A DNA stretch of 64,000 nt from Tritrichomonas foetus (lineage: Eukaryota > Parabasalia > Tritrichomonadida > Tritrichomonadidae): positions 62,471 to 126,470 of the forward strand of contig MLAK01001149.1 in assembly GCA_001839685.1 (NCBI GenBank), given 5' to 3'. The translations under genes and the position numbers were made by a program. Under the pieces are notes generated by a model, which was given only the letters and a program-made list of their open reading frames with translations, was not told the origin of the DNA and did no database searches. Every line of letters starts with the position of its first letter. Position 1 is the first letter of the stretch. Shown here piece after piece: positions 11,806 to 20,685 of the stretch.

Positions 11806-11814
11806 CGTTTTTTT
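11800..11814 (+). terminator. RNA polymerase III T-run terminator of tRNA-Glu
   Basis: Six T residues start four bases after the tRNA discriminator, then CG and seven more T. Runs of four or more T terminate Pol III. The first T run is inside the target duplication; the second is at the element's 5' edge. Confidence 0.6.
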
Positions 11815-11830
11815 GCAGGAGCCTTTTTAC

Positions 11831-14800
11831 ATGGATATACCTACATATTCTGAATCTACTCCAGACAAGCTTTCTAATGATGCTATTCTCACCGAATTTC
11901 GTGATATTTTTTCAATCGAATCTCCAATATCATACGAGACATCTCACACTTCAGAACAAATACAACTATTCTCAGACTCGCTGTCACCTAATCTATCTAT
12001 TACACCGAGCGTTCAAACTAAACTACATTCGCTTCCCAGTTTTTCAGTTGATGCAGATTCGCAATCGTCCGACAGCCTTCTAAGTCCGCCAAATTACTTC
12101 CAAGACCGAATTTTCAACAACATGGAGTACAATATCATCGAAAATCCGCGACTTTCACCCACTGATATATATCTCGAGATTCAACATTGGGCCGGGAACT
12201 TTAAAATTAACAGAGATACTGGGCTTTTCTTAAGAGACTGCGATATCGATGATATTAATTACGATGGTCTCTTATTTTTGGACGAAAAAGATATGGGTTT
12301 AGATAGTACTGATGAAGCTGAATCAGATAGCGGTGCGGCCATAATTGCATTCAATATTACGGATAGTTTTGTCTCTCAATTTGACTCAGATCTCCCTAAT
12401 GATATGATATTCACGAATGATGATTCCTGTTCCTCTGGTCTATGCTCACTAGACATTACTTCTCGACTCCTTAATATCTCAAATGATGCTACACATGATG
12501 ACTTAGAGAATAGTGACAACCAGAAAGATATTTCATTTAATGTTTTTTTACCACCTACAAATTCTACTTCTCTTCCCCCCATAGAGAACTGTAATCCAAG
12601 TAGGTCTATTTATGTTACAGATTTTAATACAAATGATATTGAAAATTCTGAAATCAATAATAATATTAATAATTCAAATTCATTTTGTAAAGATAAACAA
12701 ATTTTATCAATAGATTTTACTAATTCATCACAAACTGTTACATCTAAAATCATTGAAGAGACTAATGATAATTCGAATGATGATATCGTTCCAGTCAATA
12801 CTACTTCGAACAATATCAGTTCAGTGACTAGTTCAAATACTCCAGTTGACGATTCTCCGGAGATTAAGAATGAGGATATTCACCCAACTTCTGGAACATT
12901 ACCTATAGTCGAGTTTCCTCTTGATGAGGATGATTCACTCAATCCTTTTCCACATAATCGAAATACTTCTGCAAACAGTGCTCTTCAAAAGATTCATGAT
13001 GAATTTCAACAGAAACTACAATGTTATGATCAACAGAACATGTTAATGCTTTTACTTCTTTACCAAAATCAGCAAATGAATGAAAGCAATAAATGTGAAC
13101 TTAATCAACAGATAAATCATATGTTGTCAATAATTGACAACCAAAACGCACAAATCCAATCAATGCATTATATGTTTTCCCAGGTGATGGAACACAATCT
13201 TAATCATTTGGTTACTCAGCAGAACCATATTGCTCATGTCGGGTGCAACAGTGTTCTAGATCATCGGCTAACATGTAATAAAGCTATGGATGATGTAAGC
13301 ACTCGACTACGATCAGAGTTTAACGACATCATCCTCAACCAATTAAACTTTCAAAATCGTGTTATTGAGAACTGTTTCTTTACTCTTTCACAAACAGTCC
13401 AGACTCTTCTAAATCAATCTCAACATCCAATATCTACTCCACATCTTAATAACAAAGTGAACTGTGACAGCAACTGCATGCTGAGCTATGCCCCCCAGGA
13501 GAACATGCTCTGTTCCTGTGTCACTAATGTGTCTAATCCGCAAGTTCCTATTTGTTCACATAATGAACAGCATTCCACACAAACTTCTGATGGTATCATC
13601 GTCTCCCACAATGTGCATGGTTCAGATGACAATTCATTTCGTTCCAATCCCAACTCCCCGTCAGGGTCAAGCGAGGATGGATCTCCTCCTAATCCTTTAC
13701 CCCCTGATGATAGTGAGCCCTCCCAAGAGGATAACCAGACCCAACTCAAACAGAAGATTTATTCACAGCTCAGCTCTGTGAATTCTGTTGAAGAGCTTAA
13801 CAGCCTAATTCACACTTGGATCGAAGAAGATATAATTGACACATCTCTCAATGAAGATGATGACCTTCTTATGGGGATGTATAAAACAAGAAACTATGTT
13901 TTTGGAGGTAAATTTGCATGTCCGCATGCAAACTGCTTTTGCTCTGTCAATACTGCCGCTAAAAGGAAGACACATATTTTGGAGAAGCATGACAATAGGA
14001 ACATCAACCCACAAATCAGCATTCTAAACGCTATTCTTGAGACGAAATTAGTGTTTAAATGTAATAACATCAAACTCATCCCATTCTTTTGCATGGAGAG
14101 AGATTGTGGTGCATTGTTCGAAGACGGAGAGAGCTTACGCAACCACATTACCAACGTCCATCGCAGCAACTCATCCCTGACTACCAAATTTGGATGGTTT
14201 TGGGGGCAGTTGATCGGTATTGCCAGGAGCAATAATTATGCACCTGGAATTCATAATTTTACTGCAGAAAGATTATTATACTGTTGCAAACAGAACGACT
14301 GCTTTCGGACATCGAGGGCTGCAATTTCCTCTCATATCGCTCAGTCCACGCGCCCAGACCACTCCAATGCTAGGGTGGCTGGCTTCGGCTCCTATGTCAT
14401 ACAATCGAATCTTATTGTGACCAATGAAGATATTGATGCAACTCAAGAAGCAAGCGAGATAGAACATCGTTCCGCTCCGGGTACTGATGTATCGGATGAT
14501 GGTGAAAGGTTACATGACGAAGCTATATGTAGTGAAGAAGATCACAATGAAGGAACTCATAACGTCTCCCTTCGCTCGGATTCAGCTAGATCATCAAATG
14601 TAACTGGGATCGCTCCATCTTTTGATGAAGATGAATCCGATGTGCTTAGGACTAATGACGCTGGTCCGGATGCTTCATCGCGTCTTGGGGATGCGGTACA
14701 GAGAAGGAATAAGGCACTTCGTTGGAGGATGAAATATAAAATATTAGAAGAGAGTGGTATCAGTACTCCATATCTCAACAAAGCGTTTAGATCACGTGTG

Positions 14801-17800
14801 AAGAAAGGGTTAAGCGATTTGTACAAGAACAAGATTATTCCGCTGTTGGAAAGTTACTTTCCTTCCAATGAAACGGAAGATTGCTGGTTCCAATTTGAAG
14901 GTGCTCTCTTCAAAGCCACACACATTTTAGCGAAACATACCTTACATTCAATTGGCAAACCGAAAGAAGCACTTTCTAAGAAACCACGACTTGTTAAAGA
15001 CTACATTAAGATTCTCAATACCGCTGCACAACATAACAAAGACATCAACTCAGCTGTGAAACTGACTAAGTTCATTCGGGAATACGATTCCTTGTTGAAG
15101 GCTAACACCGATAATGAGACTACTCGAAATTCACTCGGTCGACTTGAGGACATTATCATTCATGTTGCTGGCAGTTGCAATGATGAAATCTTGAGGCACT
15201 TTGGAGTCGGTGATTCACCTGACACACTAAGAGGTTTCGTCAGTCAATCGGAGGAGTGGAGGTCCAAGGCCCTTGAATGGCTCACAGATTATGCTAACCA
15301 CCTCATGAACCTCAAAAGTGAGAAGATCACAAAGCATGAAATTAAAAGATGTCAAGAGCTTTACGATGATAGTCCCCGTAAAGCTATGCAAAGATACGTT
15401 TGGCCAGATGCATATCCATTTTGCGATATTGACATTCGCAATGTTGAAGAACATTTCACTAACGATTGGTCATTTTCTCCACAATTTCAAGAAGCTGATC
15501 ATGACTCAGTATGGCATCTGGATCGCATCATCGATGAGGAGGATATGAAACAATTCTGGATCGACTTTATTGATGAGAAGGAGATCATGAAGATTGTTCA
15601 AGATAGAAATCCAGCCTCGTCACATGGATCGGATGCTCTTTCAAATGCTGTTCTTTCTCTGGAACCAAAACACGCTGTGAAATTCATACTTATCTTGTTG
15701 AAAGCAATTAAATGTACAAAGAGAACACCAGATAACTGGAAGCACAATAAGACCATTCTCTTGTTCAAGAAGAATGATTCTTCAAAGATTAATAATTGGA
15801 GACCGATTACTGTCACATCGGTGATTTACAGGACTGTCATGTCCCATATCGCACAATGTTTCCAGAAGCTCAATGATCGCTGTACATATATTTCACCTGA
15901 GCAAAAAGGGTTCAGGCATCTTGTCAATGGATGCTTTAATCACACTGCNNNNNNNNNNNNNNNNNNNNNNNNNNNNNNNNNNNNNNNNNNNNNNNNNNNN
16001 NNNNNNNNNNNNNNNNNNNNNNNNNNNNNNNNNNNNNNNNNNNNNNNNNNNNNNNNNNNNNNNNNNNNNNNNNNNNNNNNNNNNNNNNNNNNNNNNNNNN
16101 NNNNNNNNNNNNNNNNNNNNNNNNNNNNNNNNNNNNNNNNNNNNNNNNNNNNNNNNNNNNNNNNNNNNNNNNNNNNNNNNNNNNNNNNNNNNNNNNNNNN
16201 NNNNNNNNNNNNNNNNNNNNNNNNNNNNNNNNNNNNNNNNNNNNNNNNNNNNNNNNNNNNNNNNNNNNNNNNNNNNNNNNNNNNNNNNNNNNNNNNNNNN
16301 NNNNNNNNNNNNNNNNNNNNNNNNNNNNNNNNNNNNNNNNNNNNNNNNNNNNNNNNNNNNNNNNNNNNNNNNNNNNNNNNNNNNNNNNNNNNNNNNNNNN
16401 NNNNAGCTTACGCAGACGATATTGTATTGCTCAGTAATTCGGAAGAGGGATTACAACGCTTGCTGGATGTTGTTTCAGAGTTCTCAGGCTTCTCTTGTAT
16501 TGGTGTTAATCCAAGTAAATGCGCTATTACTTCTTATATTCGACAGAATCGGAGCAGAGTACGTTCTGCTTTCCCTTTCTCAATTCATGATGAGGAGATT
16601 CCTCACATTGACATAAATGAGTTCAAGGAATACCTTGGCGCTCCGATTGCGAGATCACATGTCGTTAACCTCTTACATACTGACAGGTTGGTCGAGGAGT
16701 TGACCAACAAGATCAACTTAATTTTTAAGTCGCCTCTTCGAATAAATCAAAAGGTTGACGCTCTGAAAAGATTTGTCATTCCTTCTATGGACTTCGAGAT
16801 GCTGACAAATTCATTTAGAGCGAATGACATGATCAAACTCGATAAACTCATTCGTTCTCTGGTAAACAAACATATCAAACAGTTATCCACTCCTATACCC
16901 TTCTTTCACACTTCTTGGAGGGATGGGGGACTTGGCATTCAATCTCTACATGAACGTCTCTACGCATTTCGGCTTAAGCAGTGCGGTGAAGTCTTAACGT
17001 CCACTGATAACCATACAAAACAACTTTTCTCAATATGGTTGGAAGAGGAGGAGAGGCTTCGCAACATTGCCAAGGCAGATGATGACGATGTTTCCACGTT
17101 CCTTGACTGGAAGGTTAAATCGGATGGCTCGCTGGATCAATCCCATAACGGAACAGATTGTATTTTCATCAGAGCTTTTAAGGCAACACGAAAACTTCGC
17201 TTAGAGCTGCATATTAGTGAAGATGGAGATATAATTATTTCCAACGCGGATAACAAAGAGAAATTTACTGTACATTCAAAATGTGTGATGCGAAAAATTG
17301 TGCAGATCCTTTACAAACGCTGGCACTCCAAGCTGGTGTCAATGAAGATGAAAGGCCATACATTCACTACACTCTACAACAACAAGATTAGCAATTTTTA
17401 CTTCTCTCCGAGCCCTCCGAATGTTAATGACAACTTGTTATCTTTTACTATTGCTGCCAGATGTAACAATCTCCCCACTGGTGAGGTAATCTCACATAAT
17501 AATGAAACTCCCGAGTGCAGACTATGCAACAAACAACTTAAAGATACTCTTGCTCACAGACTTAATAATTGTGACCCAAAGAAATCGAAGTATACAATTC
17601 GACACAACAAGGTAGTGCAAGAAGTTATGGCATCTCTAAAGAAGGCTTCTCGAATTCAGTTTGTATTTCATGAAAATACTACGATCTCACTCAGGGGTGC
17701 TCCACAGCTTCCTCCTAGCGTTCGAAACCTCAGACCAGACCTTTGGTTTGTTAATCCTGCTAATGGCGTGTTGAACATTGTGGAGGTCACTGTTCCTTAT

Positions 17801-18316
17801 GGACAGATGGATGACAGAACAGATTGTGATCCCCAATCGACTTTAAAGCTGCGTATGGAGGAAAAGCTGCAAAAATACTTACCTTTAGTAAAAGCTGTTG
17901 AAGATGCTATTAACATCAAAGTCAATCTCTATGTCATTGTTGTCAGTTCACTTGGCGCAGTCCCTTCCTCAACTCTCGTTTCGCTCAGAAAATTGCTGTT
18001 TAATAATAAAAGACTTGCTGAGGCCACTGCAAGGAAGATTTCACTTGCTGCAATCCGAGGAAGTGCTTTAATATATTGGAATATTCGGATGAATGCAGGT
18101 GAAATTGATGCCAATGGCTCAGCAAACTTGGGTGATAATGAAGTGAACTCCAGTGATGACCAGGTGATTGACCCGGATGACACTCTCTTTACCGACTCGC
18201 AGTTTGCGACAGACCAGACCAATCATGATGTCGTTGGTGATGTCAGTCCCTTGGGGGAGGGACTTATTCATTTCTCGACATCTGCTTCTGAATATGATGG
18301 TCTAAACGACATGTGA
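11831..18316 (+). CDS. Retrotransposon polyprotein: three zinc fingers, reverse transcriptase, restriction-like endonuclease
   Basis: The protein of about 2,161 residues nicks target DNA and reverse-transcribes its RNA onto the nick. ATG at 11831 is chosen; an in-frame TTG lies six codons upstream. Residues 1-690 are long, Ser/Asn/Asp-rich, with a SAM-like stretch near 110-155 and a Gln-rich helical part near 380-480. Three C-x4-C fingers follow: CPHANC with KTHILEKH (about 695-720), CMERDC with RNHITNVH (about 750-777) and CKQNDC with a His pair (about 815-845). The reverse transcriptase includes SSHGSDALS, a KHNKTILLFKK block, NWRPITVTSVIYR and the catalytic AYADD (16406-16420). Near the C-terminus is CRLC-x9-H-x4-C and then RPDLWF plus VEVTVPYG, the PD-(D/E)-type endonuclease core. 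Motif A of the reverse transcriptase is hidden by the N run, which is in frame. No stop interrupts the known sequence. Confidence 0.93.
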   Translation: MDIPTYSESTPDKLSNDAILTEFRDIFSIESPISYETSHTSEQIQLFSDSLSPNLSITPSVQTKLHSLPSFSVDADSQSSDSLLSPPNYFQDRIFNNMEYNIIENPRLSPTDIYLEIQHWAGNFKINRDTGLFLRDCDIDDINYDGLLFLDEKDMGLDSTDEAESDSGAAIIAFNITDSFVSQFDSDLPNDMIFTNDDSCSSGLCSLDITSRLLNISNDATHDDLENSDNQKDISFNVFLPPTNSTSLPPIENCNPSRSIYVTDFNTNDIENSEINNNINNSNSFCKDKQILSIDFTNSSQTVTSKIIEETNDNSNDDIVPVNTTSNNISSVTSSNTPVDDSPEIKNEDIHPTSGTLPIVEFPLDEDDSLNPFPHNRNTSANSALQKIHDEFQQKLQCYDQQNMLMLLLLYQNQQMNESNKCELNQQINHMLSIIDNQNAQIQSMHYMFSQVMEHNLNHLVTQQNHIAHVGCNSVLDHRLTCNKAMDDVSTRLRSEFNDIILNQLNFQNRVIENCFFTLSQTVQTLLNQSQHPISTPHLNNKVNCDSNCMLSYAPQENMLCSCVTNVSNPQVPICSHNEQHSTQTSDGIIVSHNVHGSDDNSFRSNPNSPSGSSEDGSPPNPLPPDDSEPSQEDNQTQLKQKIYSQLSSVNSVEELNSLIHTWIEEDIIDTSLNEDDDLLMGMYKTRNYVFGGKFACPHANCFCSVNTAAKRKTHILEKHDNRNINPQISILNAILETKLVFKCNNIKLIPFFCMERDCGALFEDGESLRNHITNVHRSNSSLTTKFGWFWGQLIGIARSNNYAPGIHNFTAERLLYCCKQNDCFRTSRAAISSHIAQSTRPDHSNARVAGFGSYVIQSNLIVTNEDIDATQEASEIEHRSAPGTDVSDDGERLHDEAICSEEDHNEGTHNVSLRSDSARSSNVTGIAPSFDEDESDVLRTNDAGPDASSRLGDAVQRRNKALRWRMKYKILEESGISTPYLNKAFRSRVKKGLSDLYKNKIIPLLESYFPSNETEDCWFQFEGALFKATHILAKHTLHSIGKPKEALSKKPRLVKDYIKILNTAAQHNKDINSAVKLTKFIREYDSLLKANTDNETTRNSLGRLEDIIIHVAGSCNDEILRHFGVGDSPDTLRGFVSQSEEWRSKALEWLTDYANHLMNLKSEKITKHEIKRCQELYDDSPRKAMQRYVWPDAYPFCDIDIRNVEEHFTNDWSFSPQFQEADHDSVWHLDRIIDEEDMKQFWIDFIDEKEIMKIVQDRNPASSHGSDALSNAVLSLEPKHAVKFILILLKAIKCTKRTPDNWKHNKTILLFKKNDSSKINNWRPITVTSVIYRTVMSHIAQCFQKLNDRCTYISPEQKGFRHLVNGCFNHTXXXXXXXXXXXXXXXXXXXXXXXXXXXXXXXXXXXXXXXXXXXXXXXXXXXXXXXXXXXXXXXXXXXXXXXXXXXXXXXXXXXXXXXXXXXXXXXXXXXXXXXXXXXXXXXXXXXXXXXXXXXXXXXXXXXXXXXXXXXXXXXXXXXXXXXXXAYADDIVLLSNSEEGLQRLLDVVSEFSGFSCIGVNPSKCAITSYIRQNRSRVRSAFPFSIHDEEIPHIDINEFKEYLGAPIARSHVVNLLHTDRLVEELTNKINLIFKSPLRINQKVDALKRFVIPSMDFEMLTNSFRANDMIKLDKLIRSLVNKHIKQLSTPIPFFHTSWRDGGLGIQSLHERLYAFRLKQCGEVLTSTDNHTKQLFSIWLEEEERLRNIAKADDDDVSTFLDWKVKSDGSLDQSHNGTDCIFIRAFKATRKLRLELHISEDGDIIISNADNKEKFTVHSKCVMRKIVQILYKRWHSKLVSMKMKGHTFTTLYNNKISNFYFSPSPPNVNDNLLSFTIAARCNNLPTGEVISHNNETPECRLCNKQLKDTLAHRLNNCDPKKSKYTIRHNKVVQEVMASLKKASRIQFVFHENTTISLRGAPQLPPSVRNLRPDLWFVNPANGVLNIVEVTVPYGQMDDRTDCDPQSTLKLRMEEKLQKYLPLVKAVEDAINIKVNLYVIVVSSLGAVPSSTLVSLRKLLFNNKRLAEATARKISLAAIRGSALIYWNIRMNAGEIDANGSANLGDNEVNSSDDQVIDPDDTLFTDSQFATDQTNHDVVGDVSPLGEGLIHFSTSASEYDGLNDM
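15949..16404. other. Assembly gap of 456 N inside the reverse transcriptase
   Basis: The N run replaces 152 codons of the reverse-transcriptase fingers and palm, including the first catalytic Asp. The flanks are in the same frame. A gap in the most conserved part of the element suggests unresolved multicopy sequence. Confidence 1.
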
Positions 18317-18431
18317 TGTGAAACACATCAAATAACAATACTTTATTCTTTTTGACTTTTAGTCGTCTCCGGGTAGGTGGATTTATGATGATGACGCCCT
18401 CTACCTTCTCCTACTCTTATGATATTAGTAA
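18317..18431 (+). other. Retrotransposon 3' UTR with possible folded RNA
   Basis: The 115 bases between the stop and the right target duplication can pair GTCGTC (18362-18367) with GATGAC (18390-18395), and GGGTAG (18371-18376) could pair with CTACC (18401-18405), crossing the first stem. R2-type enzymes recognise folded 3' UTR RNA, so this is a candidate binding structure. It ends without a poly(A) tail. Confidence 0.45.
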
Positions 18432-18457
18432 ACTCCCCGCGTCGGAGAAATTTTTTT
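18432..18457 (+). repeat. Right target-site duplication (truncated tRNA-Glu tail)
   Basis: ACTCCCCGCGTCGGAG repeats the last 16 bases of the tRNA gene and is followed by AAA and seven T. It lacks the A box and most of the B box, so it is not a functional tRNA. Confidence 0.92.
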
Positions 18458-18500
18458 CTTTTTTGTTTTAAAAAAAATAATATCTTCTTTCATTAGTTTT

Positions 18501-20294
18501 TTATTTTATGGATACTAATATTTCAAATGATTTGTCTACTGGATTGGTCATCTTTGTAAAATTTCCCAATATATTCCTAAATTTATATCTATTTCTTTCT
18601 TTGAATTCCCTCTGTGCAGATTCATAAGCATATTTTATTAAATCTCTTTTGTCGAAATGAAACTTGACAAATTCATCTATTATCGGCAAACTTTCTAGTG
18701 GGCTCCCTTTTTCTATTTCTTTAAAATCATATAAGGCTCTAATGATATGAAATGGAAATTTCTTCACAAAATGAATCACATTTCGTGACAATTTTTCCGG
18801 ATATGAATCAATTAAATCGTTCAAAAATTGATATGTTTCAATTGGATCAAAATCCTCAAAAAATTCTTGTTTGATAACATGCTGCTGTTCTTGTTGCTGC
18901 AATTTAGGATCAATCATGCCAAATTTGTTCACTAATAGTAGTTTGATATTATCTATTGTTGACGTTAAAACTTTCAATGAAAACTCTTGAACCATTGGAT
19001 TTTCATTTTTTGAGAGAGAAATGTATACAGGAATTAAAACCAACATAGATTTGAAGCTATCTGAATATATGTGCACTACATGTTTCGAAAATGTATTAGC
19101 TAATAAATTAAGTTTAAACTTCTGGCCGAAATTTGGAATCTCTGTTGCCATTTCTTTGAAAAACTTTAGTAAAAAATCATTAAAAAATGCTTGCTTATCA
19201 GATAAACTTTCACCAATATCTCTATAGCCAATTTTATTCAATGTATCACAAATATCTAAACCAAAATTTTCATAAATTTTCTTCTTTTGTTCAAAAAAAT
19301 CAAGAGGCAAGAATTCTTTTATTTCTTGATCTTGTTTGAAATTGAAAAAGACTTCTGAAATCGATGAATAATACTGTTCTATAGACATTGGTGAATTAGG
19401 CGAAAACTTGATCTCTTTAAATGTTTTTGCCATGAATTCTTGTAATGAATCTGGTATAAGTTGAAGAATCTTTTCCTTCTCCCCAATTAAATCACTATTA
19501 GTTGAATCATTTATATTCTTATATGAAATCAATATTTTCTCAAGTGAATTATATTTTTGGAGAAATAAATAAATTTTTTTCGAGTTCTGAATCAGATTGA
19601 TAAAATCATTTGTCTTAAGGTATGAACGAACATTGAAGTATTCAAAAAATGAATGAGTATCTTTTGCAATTAAGAAAATTTGGAATATTTCTAAAGAACT
19701 CACATTTTCGATTCCTCTTTTCGTGAGAAAAGTATTAATTATATCATTTACACCTTTTAATTTCTCTTTCATAGTCTTTTTGGCTTCATTTATTACAAAA
19801 ATCTTTTTATATTCTTGGCCAAATTGCTCTTCTACTTGAGAATATATCTTAATCATTTTAATAACATTATTGATAGAATTGTGTGAATTTTGAAATGCAT
19901 CCAAAAAATGAGTCAATAACATATTCAAATATTTAACTTTACTGCAAATTATTAATTGCCTATTTATTTTATCAATATCGTGAATTTTTTGGATGGGGCT
20001 AACTTTTTTTTCGATCATTGTCATTTCATGATCATAATTAGTCGAAATTGAATTTAAACCAATTAACTGATCATAAACATTTGTTATATTCATATCAGAG
20101 TATTCTTTATCGAGATTAGGATGACTAATTAACTTTTTATTATATTTCATTTTTTGTTCTCTTCTTAACTCTTCAAGAGTTTTGGAATATTGTCCAATGT
20201 TATCTTCATCAATGTCAATTATATTAAAATCTATGGGATGAGGATCTAAAATACGATCATTCAGTTTCTCATTCATGACAATGTCAAATGTCAT
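18501..20294 (-). CDS. Helical coiled-coil protein, possible tethering-complex subunit
   Basis: This 597-residue protein starts with ATG at 20292-20294. I do not recognise a family with confidence. It is almost wholly helical: an N-terminal stretch with a proline-containing DPHPIDF segment, a coiled region near residues 70-110 (YDQLIGLNS onward), then a series of amphipathic helices to the end. This layout, a short coiled N-terminus then long helical bundles, is seen in CATCHR-type vesicle tethers (exocyst, COG, GARP), so that is one possibility, offered as inference. No signal peptide or membrane segment. It lies 43 bases beyond the retrotransposon's right duplication and reads toward it. 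Confidence 0.6.
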   Translation of the reverse strand: MTFDIVMNEKLNDRILDPHPIDFNIIDIDEDNIGQYSKTLEELRREQKMKYNKKLISHPNLDKEYSDMNITNVYDQLIGLNSISTNYDHEMTMIEKKVSPIQKIHDIDKINRQLIICSKVKYLNMLLTHFLDAFQNSHNSINNVIKMIKIYSQVEEQFGQEYKKIFVINEAKKTMKEKLKGVNDIINTFLTKRGIENVSSLEIFQIFLIAKDTHSFFEYFNVRSYLKTNDFINLIQNSKKIYLFLQKYNSLEKILISYKNINDSTNSDLIGEKEKILQLIPDSLQEFMAKTFKEIKFSPNSPMSIEQYYSSISEVFFNFKQDQEIKEFLPLDFFEQKKKIYENFGLDICDTLNKIGYRDIGESLSDKQAFFNDFLLKFFKEMATEIPNFGQKFKLNLLANTFSKHVVHIYSDSFKSMLVLIPVYISLSKNENPMVQEFSLKVLTSTIDNIKLLLVNKFGMIDPKLQQQEQQHVIKQEFFEDFDPIETYQFLNDLIDSYPEKLSRNVIHFVKKFPFHIIRALYDFKEIEKGSPLESLPIIDEFVKFHFDKRDLIKYAYESAQREFKERNRYKFRNILGNFTKMTNPVDKSFEILVSIK

Positions 20295-20685
20295 TTTTTG
20301 TCTCCAAATTAAATAATATTTATTATAGAATGTACCTATGATATATTATATTATACTATTATATATACTTATTAAACAAAGAATATATGGATTTTGTTGT
20401 TACAATTTCAAGATATTCATGTTTTATATTCTATTGTGTGATTATATGACCAAATAACATTTCAATTATGAATGGGAACAAACATGTTGTTAGCATCAGA
20501 ATAGAATGACTTGTTTCAATCAATAATTTTTGGTTAAATTGTACTCACTTTTATCCTATAAATTTTGAATTTATAGAGGATAGATTATCGAATTGGCAAA
20601 TTTTTTATAATTATGATTTGTAGCAGGATTGAATAATCACCTATCCATTCTCAAAAATAAATAACTAAATAAAATATTGAGTGAA
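20295..20685. other. Intergenic stretch upstream of the helical protein gene
   Basis: Very AT-rich, including TATA repeats near 20340-20370. It must hold the promoter of the minus-strand gene at 18501-20294. Nothing else recognised. Confidence 0.3.

Larger units (their letters stand above)
11806..18431 (+). mobile_element. R2-like non-LTR retrotransposon inserted in tRNA-Glu
   Basis: This 6.6-kb element has one long ORF, a very short 5' region (about 25 bases) and a 115-base 3' UTR with no poly(A) tail. It is flanked by a 25-bp duplication of the tRNA-Glu 3' tail and terminator. Gene order (zinc fingers, reverse transcriptase, CCHC knuckle, restriction-like endonuclease) is that of the R2/NeSL/CRE-type early-branching non-LTR elements, which are typically site-specific in multicopy RNA genes. 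Base composition is clearly richer in GC than neighbouring host genes. The exact 5' boundary is uncertain by about ten bases because element and target are both T-rich there. Confidence 0.88.

Noticed and set aside
13486..14232. Several minus-strand ORFs of 63-112 codons inside the retrotransposon
   Set aside because: They are antisense to a long ORF with clear domains and have no recognisable content.
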